Made by a program: the position numbers and the translations under genes. From Phaeotremella fagi (lineage: Eukaryota > Basidiomycota > Tremellomycetes > Tremellales > Phaeotremellaceae), in assembly GCA_001599715.1 (NCBI GenBank), contig BCHU01000004.1, forward strand, positions 434,001-498,000: 64,000 bases of DNA. The letters run 5' to 3'. This document shows, piece by piece, positions 50,420-62,828 of the stretch. Positions within the stretch are counted from its first letter, which is position 1, and each line of letters starts with the position of its first letter. Under the pieces are notes generated by a model, which saw nothing but the letters and a program-made list of their open reading frames with translations, made no database searches and was not told the origin of the DNA.

Positions 50420-53400
50420 ATGTCCTTCTTCGGATCAGATGGTCAGGATAACGCTATCAAGCAATTGAAGAAGCAATTAGGTGATAAAGGTTAGTAGTAG
50501 CAAGGAATTGATGGAGGACGAAAAGGTGATTACTGATGATGATGAAACCAGATGCTCAGTTGGCTTCGATACAGAATGAACTTTCGAAGAAGAACGATGA
50601 ACTAGCCGATGCTAAACGTGACAGAGATGATGCGAAATATAGGGTATGTCGATTTCATCCAAGAGCAGCTGCTTGAGATGTTTGGACGTTGATTGATTGA
50701 TTTTGGTGTTTAGGTTCAGACAGAGGCTGATCGAGCTATGAAAGCTGAGAAAGCTTTGTCTCTGAAGACCAATGTATGTGATTCACCCATCAGAGATACC
50801 TTATAATTGACATATTCACAGGAACTCAATCAGATGAGAATGCAAACAGCTAATCTGGAATCTGCACATCTCTCTGCCAACGATAAACTGAAATCGCAGG
50901 AGAAGGAAATATCCAAGTTACAATATCGTGAGACATTTTAACTATTTTCAGAATTTTTGCTGACAAACAAACAGAAATCGACTGCGCCTCGTCGTCCTCG
51001 GGTTCATCACAACGTTTACAAAATGGTCAATCAGCTCTTGAATCTAAAATTAGAGATCTGGAAGTTGCACTGAAGAAAACTGAAGCTGAGAAGGAAACTC
51101 TTCGAGTTCAAGCTAGCTCGTCAGGTGGTGGTTGGGGCTTCGAGGAAGTGAGTCAAGATATCCTGGTGTCAGCGAACTTCATCACTGACTTGTCACCAGT
51201 CTTCAAGAAACCGAAATGATAAAGGGAAGGTGATGGCGATGGAAAATGAACTTCAAAATCTCAGAGCGGAGAATATTCGTCTGATGGATGAAAATCGAAA
51301 AGTGGGTTTACATTGACACAGCATCGCTAATCGTCAGGTCTTCCAATCAAACCCATCTACATCAGCTCCTCCCTCAGCTCTGAATTCATCTAACTTCTTT
51401 GGAAACGCTCCCTCTCCATTACCAGCAATTCGTGCAGGGAAACGAAGCGATACAACCGCACCTGCTAGACGACGGGCGTCATCTTTCTCTAACGACACTC
51501 GTGTTAAAGAGCTCACAGAGGAAGTGGATAGTCTTCGTGCAGCTATGGGACCTTCAGGTGCTCAACTAGAAACTGTCAAAACTCAATTAGCCAACGCCAA
51601 AAGAGAACTCCTTAAAGTTGAGAACGACAAGTTGCGTATCGAGAAACAATCCCAACGCGAAATCGAAGAATTGAAGAGTAAGATCGAGGATATAACATAC
51701 GAAGTTGAAAGTTATCGAAGAGATGGTGGTGGTGTCAGTCAGGAGGAAGTCGAAAAGATTAGAAAAGCTGCTCAGCTAGATAGACAAGCTCTTTCAAAGA
51801 AGGTTGAGAGTCTGGAAATAGAAATCTCTCAAAAGAAACGACAAGTTGAAGCTCTCGAAATCCAAGTGGCGAGAATAGAAGAATTAGAATCTGATCTACA
51901 GGCGGAAAGGCAACTCAGACATTCTACACCAAACGACACTGTCACTGTTGATCGTGATATCACACCCCTCACGGAAAAGATCACCACTCTAGAGAAGGAA
52001 TTAGCTATTGCTAGAGCCGAAATCTCGTCGACGTCAAGTTCGACGAGCGAAAGTTCTACTCGACAACTTCAACGTAAACTAAACAGCGCTAATCGAGAAA
52101 TTGAACAACTCAGAACGGATTTGGAGGAGAGTGACAAAGAGATCGATGCTCTACGTACCAGAATTCCTCTTCCTTCTTCACCAGAATTCAACGATGGATA
52201 TTCCTCGGAAATCGATGGTGTCAAGTTGGAAGCGCTTGAAAAAGAGGTCATAGCTCTGCAAGAGGAATTGGAAGCTAGAACTCAAGAGCATCGACTGGAA
52301 TTTGAAAGTCTGACTTCTCAGTTCAGAGATGTGTCTTCCGCTTTGGAGCTTAAAACTTCAGAATTGGGAGCTGCTCAGGAATCATGTAGAACTATGCAAG
52401 CTCAGATCGAGGTGAGTCATTGAGCTTGACTCCGCTAATCCCATATCCAGTCGTCTACCTCACAACGAGATGCGTTATTACAAGAAGTTTCAATAGCGAA
52501 GAATTCTCTTATATCCAAAGAAGAAGAAATTCTCGAGGTTCAATCAAAACTGACTGAGATCCAGAATCAAATCTCCTTGGATCAGACTACACTGGTTACG
52601 CTTCGTGAGGAATATGGTACTATCAAAATTCAACTGGAAACGGCAACTTCATCTCTGTCTGAAAATCAAAGTCAACTGGATAAGGTCATTGCTCAGAAGA
52701 CCGAACTCGAAACCGTTTTAAGCGGTAGATCATTCAACAACGACGAGGTAGACAAGTTACGCTCAACGATCGTCGCAAATGAAGAAGCTATTAGCAGACT
52801 CTCAACTGAAGTTGCTGACGTCAATCAATTGAAAAAGGAATTGGAATCAATTGAATTCGGAGCGGAGCAGGATAGAAAGGCAGCCAAGGATGAAGTTCAA
52901 AGGTTACAGGTTGAAATCGAGAACCTTGAAGCACGATTGTCTGAGGAAGAGAGTAGAGTTGCTCGATCCGTCACTTCTAACGAAAGTGCTGTTCAGTAAG
53001 TCGTCAATGTTTTCTAACGAGGGTTTTTATTGACATACTGTAGATCCTTATATGAACAGATTGACGAATTAAAGACCACCATTGAAGAGTTACAGCTTCG
53101 TCTGGAAGATTCTAAAGCTCAACTTGCTGAGGCGAATGAAAGCAACGAGCGAGTTCAATTATCCCTTGATGACACGGTTACCGCCAATCCTGTCTTACAA
53201 GAACAGAAAACTTCACTTGAGAATCGCCTCAACGCACTTCAAGAGGAAATCAGTAATCGATCAACAGAATCTGAAGCTAGACACAAAGACGAACAATTGT
53301 TCGACGGCAGGGAACAATTGGAAACTCTGCGTGACACTGTGGAATCGGAAAGAGAACAACATGGTCTTCAACTTGCTAATATTCAATTATCAAAGACTAA

Positions 53401-56059
53401 AGCCATCGCTAGTCGAGATCGACGTATTGCGGAGTTGGAGCAGGATATCAACAACCTCCAAGCTAAAGGTGGTAACGGTCATGCGGCTCAAACTACCATA
53501 GCAAGACTTCGGTCAGAACGCGATGATCTTCGACAAAACGTTTCATTCGCTGAACAAGAAAGACATTTTGCTGTCAGAGCTGCTGAGGCTGATAAAGCCT
53601 CTGCCTTGGAGGAGCTTCAACTCGTTCAAAACGAACTACAACAATCCCAGGTTTCGATCGCACAACTTCATACAGAAGCCTCTGATCTTCGTCAACGATT
53701 CGATGAAGTCTCAACGCAACTACAAAACGTTCACGCTTCTTACGCTTCGGCTTCATCTGACAAACAAGATTACGAGGATAGGATCTCTTCGCTCGAATTG
53801 GAATTACGAGATGTTACAGCTGAAAAAACCGACCTTCAATCTCGTTTCAAAAATGTCGAAAATCAACTCAACGATGCGAATGTCTTGCAAGCTCAGATCT
53901 TGGAAGAGGAACGTAATCATTCGATGGCCATTCAACAGTTACTTTCTGAAAGTATCGTTGATCGAAGTAAGATGGAAACCCTTAAGAGGGATTTGGTCGA
54001 TTCGCAAAATATCAATATCAAGTTGGAGAAATGTATTGAGGAGCTACGAGCTAACACTTCTGTTTCATCTGTTGATGAAGTCGAAGATCGTGGTTCTGTG
54101 GCTTATATTCTGGTTCAACGTCTCAACTCGGAAAAGACGGCATTGGAGCAAAAAATCGTTAGACGTGACAGTAAGTTTTCACAAATCTAAGCGAATGTTG
54201 TCTGATTGTTTGTAGATCAAGTCAGCGCTTTGAAGGCTGAATTGGACAAGACTACCTTCTCTTTGAAAGGTGCTGAAGATGATCTCAAAGATTACGATGA
54301 AGAGTCACAACAACTCGAAAAAGAACGGGATGATTTGCGAGTCGATCTGGAATCCCGTTCGAAGTCACTTGTTGAAGTTCAAGCTGGTTTGGATGAGATT
54401 ACGTTAATGTCCAAGGAGAAGGAGGGATTGGTCTTATCACTTCAGAGCAAGATCGAAGAGTTGGAGAAGCATGTCAATCGACACATCGAAACCAATCAAG
54501 GTTTGCAATCGACTGTTACCGATCGAACATTAGAATTGGCAACTGCTAGAGCAGATCTGGAACGGTCGGTCAACGAATTGACACAACTTCAATCTACCCA
54601 TTCACTTCAAACACTCGACGTTGAACGACTGTCGACTGAAATGAAGGAGATGAACGAGAAAGCTGAAGCTACGAGAGTTCGATTGGAGGGTGAATTAATC
54701 GAAGCAAGGAACGAGCTTGACATCGCACAAGAACAGTTACAATCTGTGGCAGGAGAGTTGGAGGTTGTCAGAAACTCGATTGTGGAGTTGGAGAAAACGG
54801 CTTCCGCCACCCTTGCTAAAGATGATACCATCGCTTCATTGGAAGCTACTTTGTCGGCAAAAGCTCAACACGTTATCGAACTAAAAGCCCAAATCGACAA
54901 TCTCAACTCTGAATTGACAGCTGCGAAGACTGCTCAAATCGATTCTCAACTCGGAAACGAGCTTCAAGCTAAATTAAGAACCGATTTAGATCTCAGCGAG
55001 TCGCGATGCAACGAATTGAATTCTCAATTGGAGACCGCTCGACAACAGGTACAAGATCTACAAGCTACTCACTCCGATATGGTATCAGCACGTGATTCTG
55101 CTACTACTCTGGTCAGAGAGAAGGAAATCGCTTTGGATGATTTGAAAGTAGAAATTGCCAAAACTCAGAAAGAAAGCAAGACTTCGCTTGCGACTTTGAG
55201 ATTCGATAAAGAAGCTGAAATAAGTCGATTGTAAGTGATTATTAAGTTTGAATTTAACACGTAACAGGTCTCACAACATTCAAACTCTCGTTAAACAATT
55301 GGATGTCGCTAAAGAAGAGGTCACTAGAGTCACAGAGTCTAAGGATACCATGACGACTCAATTGACTGTTGAGATTACCAAATTGAAGACGGCTTTAGCT
55401 GAAGCTTCGGTTGCTTCGGTGACAGATGCTGCTAAGGCTGAATTTGAAGAACGTATCGCAGGTATGTTTGGTGCTAAGATTTATGAACAATCCACTGACA
55501 AACCGTCGCAGAACTTGAATCCTCTCTAACCAGGAAAGTCCAAGAGGTCGACGAAGCCGATGATCGAGTTCGAGATCTTCACGTTGTCAAGATTAAACTC
55601 GAGAAGAAGGTCGCTAAACTTCAACGACAACTTGCATCAGCGACTGTACCCGTAATCGACCAAACAGCAGTCAACACCGCCGCCAATCGAGCTATCGCTG
55701 TACCAGATGTCCCAGTAACGGTCAGACAACCATTAAGAGCAGTCAATATATTCGAACCGTCCAACCAAACACAAACACCGTCTGCCTTGAAGCGAGGAAG
55801 GGAAGATGGAAACGATGAGAAACCACTACCAGTAGAATGCGTCATGGTCCCACCACCACCTTCCAGTCTTCGTAAAACACCAACGGTGAAAGGTGGTGTA
55901 ACCCCAAAAGCTAATCCTTTCGCTACGATGAAAGGTCCTAGTTCGACACGAAATGTTTTCGGTTCTGAAAATCAATCAACCACTCCTTCGACACGTAATG
56001 TTTTCGCTAAACCAGCTCTTCCCCAATCACAACCAAGGAATGCGTTTCATTTATCCTAA
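50420..56059 (+). CDS. Very long coiled-coil protein of unknown function
   Basis: Not assigned. About 1,600 residues in more than twelve exons, the first ones small, the later ones 0.9-1.2 kb. Nearly the whole length, from residue 10 to about 1,480, is a heptad-rich coiled coil (IKQLKKQLGDKDAQLASIQN; ELEKHVNRHIETNQGLQSTV), broken by a Ser/Pro/Ala-rich hinge near 51.35-51.5 kb (SNFFGNAPSPLPAIRAGKR). The last 160 residues are disordered and basic, with KRGREDGNDEK, SSLRKTPTVKGGVTPKANPF and two copies of STRNVF separated by a short Ser/Thr/Gln linker. No motor, membrane, GRIP or kinase domain is present. The architecture would suit a spindle-pole, nuclear-envelope (Mlp/Tpr-like) or tethering scaffold, but nothing decides. 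Start 50420 gives MSFFGSDGQDNAIKQLKKQL. Confidence 0.85.
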
Positions 56060-56711
56060 TGATTGAAAAGCGTTCTTAGGTTTGTTTACACAGTCAATTA
56101 TTTCCCTTGTATCATGAAATACCTCATTCTTTTTGTTACCCCGTTATTTGGTTTTCTCAATTGTTCATGTCTTGTTTCTTTCTACTGTGATCGTTATTTA
56201 ATGCCTTGGTTCAATACAATGTACATGCATATCGATCATGTTTGAAAAAGTAAGAAATGTACTTGTTGGAACCTGAATCCAAGGAATTTTGGAGACTGTG
56301 GCATCCTCTTTTGTGCCACGCTGCCACTGAGGTTGAATAGTGAGCCTACATTCCAAGGTCCTGGGCTCATACTCTTGGATTTGGTTGATAAAATTCTGAT
56401 TCATATGAGGGAGCGGAGCGGAGCGACCGAATTCTGTTGCATGATTGAGTTATAAATCCTGCTCGTGCATTGCGTGGGCACCGCGACTTGTTAAGTTACG
56501 ATGTGTACCTTTTGCAGAATGACATTAAAGGACACTGCAATGTATTCTGAGGTGCAAACAGCATTGTCTTTACTTAAACAATTCCAAACAGATAGATCCA
56601 AACAGATTACATGCGCGATCACTGTTACATCGGTCAATGTATTGAAAGATAAACTATGTACTGTACTGAAATGTATGTAAAAGAACCAAACCCTGGGAAA
56701 TCTAAAATAAC
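56060..56711. other. Convergent 3' spacer between coiled-coil gene and MFS permease
   Basis: 652 bp between two converging stop codons; expected to contain both poly(A) regions. Short open frames on both strands lack domains. A small GGAGCGGAGCGGAGC tandem occurs near 56410-56424. Confidence 0.5.
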
Positions 56712-58631
56712 CTAGTAAACATAAGTGAACTCGTCGTTCTTCAAATCGGTGATATCGAGGAAAGCGTTGGCACCGATTCCTTCACCTTCACCCTCACCAC
56801 CGTAAGTGGTATAAGTAGCGCTCATTGAGGTATCGACGATGAATTCAGGTTTACCGTTCTTGACACGTTGGCTTCTCTTCATCTTGTTAAGGGTCCAGAG
56901 AACGAGGAATTGAAGACCAACAACTGCGATCATGGCGCAGAAAATACCAAGGACGGCTTTAACACCTGGAACGTAATGCGGTTTATCGGCTGATGAGAAA
57001 AGAAGTGGTCCGACGATGTTACCAGCTGATGAACCTGCGTTGTACATTGACATGATGACTGATTTCTTGGTCGTTCCAGCAGTGTTGGCTACCATCCATG
57101 AGACGATGAGGGGGTTACCACCGAATAAGAAAGCGAGTAGATAGTATCCAGCCAAAGCGGGTCCTTGTTGGAAGTTTGAGGAGACACCTTCGACATAAAG
57201 CAACACACAACCGATAACGACTGGAACCATGAACGCCGCTAAGATGATTGATTTGTTGGAGAATTTCTGTGCAGCATAGGAGGCGACGATGATACAGATG
57301 AATTGAAGAGCTCCGAATGGCATGTTCAACAAAGCGGTGATGAATTTATCGAAACCGAAGTTGGCGATCAAAGTTGGTCCGAAAGCGTTAGTGACGGCGG
57401 CACCGATGTTGAGGAGAAGGGACATGATGACCCAAAGATAGGATTTGACATCGAGGAACATCTCAAGAACGTGGGCCCATTTGAATTCATTGGATCCGGT
57501 ACCGGTTTGATTAGCACGGAGACGTTCGATGGCCTTGGCTTTGTCTTCGTCATCGAGGAATCGGGCTGAGGGGATATCAGAGTCGAGGAAGAACCAGATG
57601 ATTGGGGCCGTGAGACAGGTGATGATACCGACAACCATGAAGATGAGTTGCCAGGCTTTGATACTGGGTGAATTGATGTGACCACTATGAATGGAGTCAG
57701 AGAAAGCCTTTATAGACGTCTATTTAACTTACAGAGCAAAACTGAGTAAACTGGCGGCGATCGTGGCAAGACCGTTGGTGGAATACCATGCGGCGCTATC
57801 GACGGAAATGAGCTTGGATCGACCTTCAACGACTAGCTAGACTTACACTCTCAATGGCTGTTCAGATCTTCGATACCACTGGGCGGTTAGGATGGAGAAC
57901 AGAGGGAGACAGCCTGCCTCGAACAATCCAAGAAGGAAACGTGTAGCAGCAAGAGATCCAAACCTATTAAACAATCAGGTCAAAAAAATCCAAAAAAAAA
58001 AAGAAAAAAAAAACACTTACCCGGTTGAAGCAGCCATACAAGCCTGAGCGGCTCCCCACCCAAAACAAAGAACAGTCATCAAATGTCTTGCTGGAACTCT
58101 TACAATGAGGTAAGAAGAGAACGGTTGCCAAGCCAATTGGGCTATTCTATTTTGGATTTTAGTATCAGAAAGATCATTAGAAGTGGAAAAAAAAAAAAAA
58201 AAAAAAAAAAATTAAAAATGGAAAANAACTCACGCGTTCATGGTTGAAGCCAAAGAATAATCATTGTTGACCAAACCTAAATCGGTGGAAAGACCGAAAA
58301 CGTTTCCTTGACCTAAAACCGATTTATCGAGAATTTGAAGGAAATACACCCAAACCAAGATTGAGAGAATGTATTTATCTGTTCGTCTTCTGATTCGGTC
58401 GTTCTGCGAAAATTTTTTGGTTAGCTGGTTCACTTGGTGGATAAAGTGGCGATGATGACTTACATCCTCTTGAGTCAAGATTAAACGTTCATCACCAATC
58501 AATCTTAGAGCTTTGTCGCCATGTTTGATTTCTTTTTGTGTGTGATGAAGTTGATCACCTTTCAATCCTGCTTCGCCAGTTTCAGCGTGCTCGACATCGG
58601 GTTTAGTTTCAACGATGTACGGTGTTGACAT
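56712..58631 (-). CDS. MFS permease, Dal5/Tna1-type anion:cation symporter
   Basis: Plasma-membrane transporter of the major facilitator superfamily, of the fungal allantoate/nicotinate permease group (substrates include allantoate, ureidosuccinate, nicotinate and vitamins). About 520 residues in about seven exons, with twelve expected membrane helices. Blocks: RRRTDKYILSILVWVYFLQI, LDKSVLGQGNVFGLSTDLGL, TRFLLGLFEAGCLPLFSILT, QWYRRSEQPLRVAAWYSTNG, then IWFFLDSDIPSARFLDDEDK marking the central loop, and FLFGGNPLIVSWMVANTAGT. The N-terminus is hydrophilic (MSTPYIVETKPDVEHAETGE). Two neighbouring introns carry long poly-T tracts in gene sense (25 and about 10+10), and one contains the only ambiguous base of the window (58226). 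Exact substrate cannot be told. Confidence 0.92.
58187..58226. repeat. 25-nt poly-A run with an adjacent ambiguous base
   Basis: A run of 25 A on the plus strand (58187-58211) lies in an intron of the minus-strand MFS gene; the N at 58226 is the only ambiguous base seen. Homopolymer length here is likely imprecise, but the coding sequence is not affected. Confidence 0.95.
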
Positions 58632-59058
58632 TATTTGTAATTTGAAAGATAGGTAGTTTGAAAGAGAGAAAGAGAGAAGTTGTTATCGACAGTGGATTTG
58701 TTAAATGATAGATAGTAGTTTAAAGAGATATAGTTGGTTCTTGGGATGAATATGAGAATACTATCCTGAGACTAATGCATACTTATAGATTCATTTGAAG
58801 CAACGTTTTGTTGTTTCATCGGTGGCAATCGGTAGGACTAACCGGTAGCGGCTATTGAGATCTAGACTCATATGCCCTAAGCTAAAACAACGACGATCCT
58901 GAACAGATGCACTTGAATTGCGGGACTCTATTACTAAGTTGAGGGGCATATTTGGGGTTTGATTCAAAGTCAAACTTAGAAAAAGCGTCTATAACCGTTT
59001 ACCGCGAAATGCCACAAAATATCACATGTCATTGACCGTTCACTACCGTGTACAGTAT
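58632..59058. promoter_or_regulatory. Promoter of the MFS permease and 3' end of MRI1
   Basis: 427 bp between the permease start and the MRI1 stop, both on the minus strand. A-rich purine leader next to the permease on the plus strand. No specific site recognised. Confidence 0.4.
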
Positions 59059-60549
59059 CTAACAAACTGTCTCTACATCTATACTCTTCTCTCCTTGTTT
59101 TCGCTCAGCAACTCCTTTCTCAGTAACGACACAACTAATAAGCTCAGCTGGTGTAACGTCAAAACTTGGGTTATAAACTTGTTGCCATTCTTCGCTGCCT
59201 TCTCCGACACCTTCAGGTGTTATTCTGACAACTGAAAGTTCACCTGTTTGAATGTTTCGACCGCGAACCAGGGTTGCTTCGATAGGTGGACGTTGTTCGA
59301 TGTGGATCCTGTGGAGTGTCAGATTGACTGAAGAGAAACGAGGGTGACGTAGGTACAAAGAGGATACCTACTCTGCACCGGTTTTCAACGACAAATCAAT
59401 GGTGGTGACAGGAGCTACGACCATAAATGGAATTCCGTGTCTTTGGGCAAGAACTGCAGCTTGATATGTTCCAATCTAAACGTGGTTAGTCTTGGACTGT
59501 TGATTGAAGCAAAGGAGATCCACCTTATTGGCTGTATCACCGTTCTTGACTACACGGTCCGCACCGACGATCACGCCATCGATATCGTTATGTTGGAAGA
59601 GAGATCCTAACATTGTGTCGCCTATGGGTCAGTTATTGATGCTAAGAGATAACATACAGATCATGCAAGCTGGAATTTGTAAGGTGGTCAACTCGAGGGA
59701 GGTCAATCGTGAGCCTGATATGTCAGTGAAATGAATATGTTAGTTTGAGGGAACATAGCTTACCTTGGTGATATGGAGTTGTTTGAGCATAGTATGCTCT
59801 TTCAAGATGATCAGTCTCAAACAAAGACGTGATAACACCGATAGCAGTACCATAACCCTGTTCTCTATAAGCAACTTCCAAGGAGTGAAAATGAAACCCA
59901 CCGAAGTAGCCAAACTACCAGTATTGCAAACTGTGACAACCTTCAACCCCTTCTTCTCTGTTGCACCACTATCTTTCCTCTTTTTCCAAAGCCATTCAGC
60001 CCCCAATCTACCCATTTCCATATTCCTCTCCAAATCCTCTTCATGAACCAACCCACAAACGTCAATAACGTTCTGTACCAACTCCTCAGCATTGGCTTGA
60101 TTACCTTCATGAGCTGTTTCCAATAACCTTCGAATTCGATTCATGGCTTCAGAAAGATTGACAGCTGTAGGTCGGGAAGATTGGAGATAATCTAGTATTG
60201 GGTTCAGATGGTCGGAAACTTCTTTGGGTGAGTTGAAGGTTGGGAGTGATTTTGAGGAAAGATGGGTGCGAAGGGATAAAGCTGCTAAAGAGGCGATGGC
60301 GGGTGCTCCACGGATCTTCATACTTTTGATAGCATCAAAAGCTTCTTCAGGGGTCGTGACCGGCTCCCATTTGACAGTGTGTCTGTGTGGATAGTCATAA
60401 ATCAATCAGTATCATTCCTTTTGATCAACCGAAGAGAATTAACGGAAGGAGTAGCTGATCAATGATCTCCACTCTACCTGATTTATCAATTCTTATCGAA
60501 GTCATCATATCTGGTAGAGGTTTCTTTCCTGACGGTGCTTGAGCTACCA
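59059..60549 (-). CDS. MRI1: Methylthioribose-1-phosphate isomerase
   Basis: Converts 5-methylthioribose-1-phosphate to 5-methylthioribulose-1-phosphate in the methionine salvage pathway; cytosolic, an eIF2B-alpha/beta/delta-like fold. About 400 residues in about six exons. Blocks: [40 protein letters not shown] (RGAPAI substrate loop), [37 protein letters not shown] with the catalytic Cys, [40 protein letters not shown] with the catalytic Asp, and the C-terminal [20 protein letters not shown]. The first intron begins with GTTAAT, a less common donor, but it restores the family sequence [12 protein letters not shown]. Active-site residues are intact. Confidence 0.94.
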
Positions 60550-60988
60550 TTTTGAACTCCTGAATAAATGTTGATGAACTAGAAGAATTGATTTTAATTT
60601 TAGCGAAGAACGTTCTTGCGTAACGTCAAAGCAACTCTTTAAACAGTCCTCTCCGATAAGGATTTCAATTAGGTGAGGATGTTTCCTGCACTCATCTCTC
60701 GATGCATTCCAACGAAACAAGCTCCTGGCTAGCTTCCCAAGTGTTTTAACATAATCGTTCGCAGAATTGAATCAAGGTTCCCAGTACGTACAAGTAGAAA
60801 GAAGCATGATGCAGAAACACTTCGATCCACGTAAAACTTGCCGTTACCGATTCACGGGAATCATTACACTAGATCGAGACTGATGTCATACGATGTCACC
60901 GTCAGCAATATCGACGATATCCAGTGAATCATACATATAAATATAACTTGACAGTCATGATCGGCTTCACCCCCATCCATCAACAAAA
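60550..60988. promoter_or_regulatory. Divergent promoter region MRI1 / small conserved gene
   Basis: 439 bp between start codons facing apart. A TATA-like stretch (catacatataaatataac, about 60931-60948) lies about 40 bp upstream of the plus-strand start. Nothing else is recognised. Confidence 0.4.
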
Positions 60989-61950
60989 ATGTCATCAACC
61001 GAACAAATTCCAGAAATCGTGATTAAAACTCGTGAAGCAGCATCGGGGATATCAGGTGCTGATGTCGAACCACGTCAAACTCTTCCTACTGAGGATATGG
61101 AGCCTAATCCATCGAAATCCATTACTTTACCCCCAAATCGACAGAGGTTGGTAGACGATATCATCGCTTTGTATAGCTGTCAACCAACTGTTGAGAGGGT
61201 TGCTAGGTATGCTCCTGGTGGGTGCTCGTGTTGATAACATGTTTTGTCTGGTTACTTATGAGTTTCTATTCCTAGCTTGTGTTTACGATGATCAATTCGT
61301 TTATGGTATGTCTAACTTTTCGTCTTAAGAAGTAAATCATGCTTATACTGATTGATCTTAGCCGATGATAGATACAAAATGGCAGGTCAATGGTTTGGTC
61401 TCCCCAAACTTTTCCCGGCATCAGAAAATCTAAGTTACGAAGTGGTGAAAAACGATGATACCTTGATCCAATTCAAAAACAAGCAGGTAGGTCAGACCGT
61501 CCTCAGGGAATTTCAGGTTACTGATCAAAAACAAAATAGAGATGGTCATTCCATCTGATCCCTAAGAAGGCTACAATAAACGCTTTGGTCAGTTTGGTCC
61601 TTGATCCTGCGACCAAAGATTCAGATTTTCCTTTAGTTCTTTATCATAAAGTCAGTATTTACCATTATTGATTCGGTTAATCGTTGACGATAAGTATAGG
61701 ATCAAGCTAATGAGAAAGACTATTCTCATGAGGGTTTTGGATTTTCGTTCAAGAAGACTCAAGCTGATTTGGTAGCTAAATTTATGTCGTCCAAAGAAGT
61801 CGCTTATTTCAAGGTATTTTCATCGATTCCTTTGCCTTCACTATCTTGGTCGTTAACTTTGATATATAGGGCGATGAGGGAGCTGCGAAATCTTCTGTTA
61901 ATAAGTTCAAGAGTGGAACAGATCAGGCTCCATTAGCTACCCATGTCTAG
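60989..61950 (+). CDS. Small conserved fungal protein, possibly NTF2/SnoaL-like
   Basis: Function unknown. About 225 residues in six exons. After a disordered N-tail (MSSTEQIPEIVIKTREAASG) comes LVDDIIALYSCQPTVERVAR, then YAPACVYDDQFVYADDRYKM and AGQWFGLPKLFPASENLSYE, then FKNKQRWSFRLIPKKATINA, VSLVLDPATKDSDFPLVLYH and KDYSHEGFGFSFKKTQADLV. The opening pattern (helix with a V/I-DDIIALY..PxxERxxxYA..CVYDD) resembles the cone-shaped NTF2/SnoaL fold, in which fungi have many uncharacterised members, but no catalytic signature is evident. Exon joins were set by restoring this reading, for example YAP-ACVYDD and FVY-ADDRYK. The C-terminus is Lys/Ser-rich (SSVNKFKSGTDQAPLATHV) with no targeting signal. 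Confidence 0.75.
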
Positions 61951-62158
61951 GGTGGACGTTTGGTTTCCAAATAGAATGTAGCGATATATCTGTAGTCATG
62001 AAAACCTTCCCAAGCTTGCTTGCATTATTATCCTTTATCGATCGGGATACACCCAAATGTTCGTTAAAAGTCATGACATCGTTATACACTACTATTCACC
62101 TTGAGGGCGAGTATCGACCCCACCAGATTCCAGCTTCATTTGACCCAAACCAAACCAT

Positions 62159-62629
62159 CTAGTCCTCAACTGTGTCCCGCGGTCTGTAAACACCTCCTCG
62201 AGCCTCGATGGCCTCAATGACATCGGCAGGTGGTCGACCAGTAACCCTAACAGCGTAGAACCCTCTTTGTTTCTTGTCTAACTCGACATGTCAGCGTTGA
62301 TTACCTCCACGAGTTGACGAAAACGGAAATCAAGGAAATTGGATTCCGACTAACCTATTCTCTGCCATCTCGCGACCCAACTTTCAGTAGGTTCCATCAT
62401 AGCTACGAATCCATCATACACAACACTGGTACACTCGGCCACTCGATCGGCACTCCCTTTCATCTAATCTCAAGTTCAGCAAGACATTCTTCTTTCAACA
62501 GACAATGTAGGAACTCACCTCGAGAATCTCTTCACAATTTGGACATCCTAGGGTCAGGAATTCGTTGGGTGATTGTAGTATGGAGCAGATGAGACATGCT
62601 CGCATGTTGAACGCATTTCTGGGAGGCAT
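62159..62629 (-). CDS. SPT4: Transcription elongation factor Spt4
   Basis: Small zinc-finger subunit of the Spt4-Spt5 (DSIF) complex that travels with RNA polymerase II. Three exons give 112 residues, the family's usual size; the exons are too short and split to show as one open frame. Exon 1: MPPRNAFNMRACLICSILQS, with zinc ligands Cys-x2-Cys, then GCPNCEEILE with the second Cys-x2-Cys. Exon 2: MKGSADRVAECTSVVYDGFV followed by AMMEPTESWVARWQRI, the most conserved block. Exon 3: GFYAVRVTGRPPADVIEAIE then ARGGVYRPRDTVED. All four zinc cysteines and the VTG.P / YRPRDT motifs that contact Spt5 are present. It faces SNU66 across only 199 bp. Confidence 0.95.
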
Positions 62630-62828
62630 TTTGAATATAAGTTGAATAGTTGACAAATGGAAGTTGAATTGTTTAATCGAAGAGAGGTGTACTTTCGGAT
62701 GTTTAAGATTTAGGCGTAACTCCTTACCCGCGCCTTGCTAAATTGCCACCCAACTAAGTATAACAACATCTAATTCCCTCACCTTAATTCGACTTTTCTC
62801 TCATTCTACTATCAACATATAACCTAAA
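62630..62828. promoter_or_regulatory. Compact divergent promoter SPT4 / SNU66
   Basis: 199 bp between two start codons facing apart. It is one of the shortest divergent spacers of the window, so the two genes probably share promoter elements. No named site is claimed. Confidence 0.55.
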
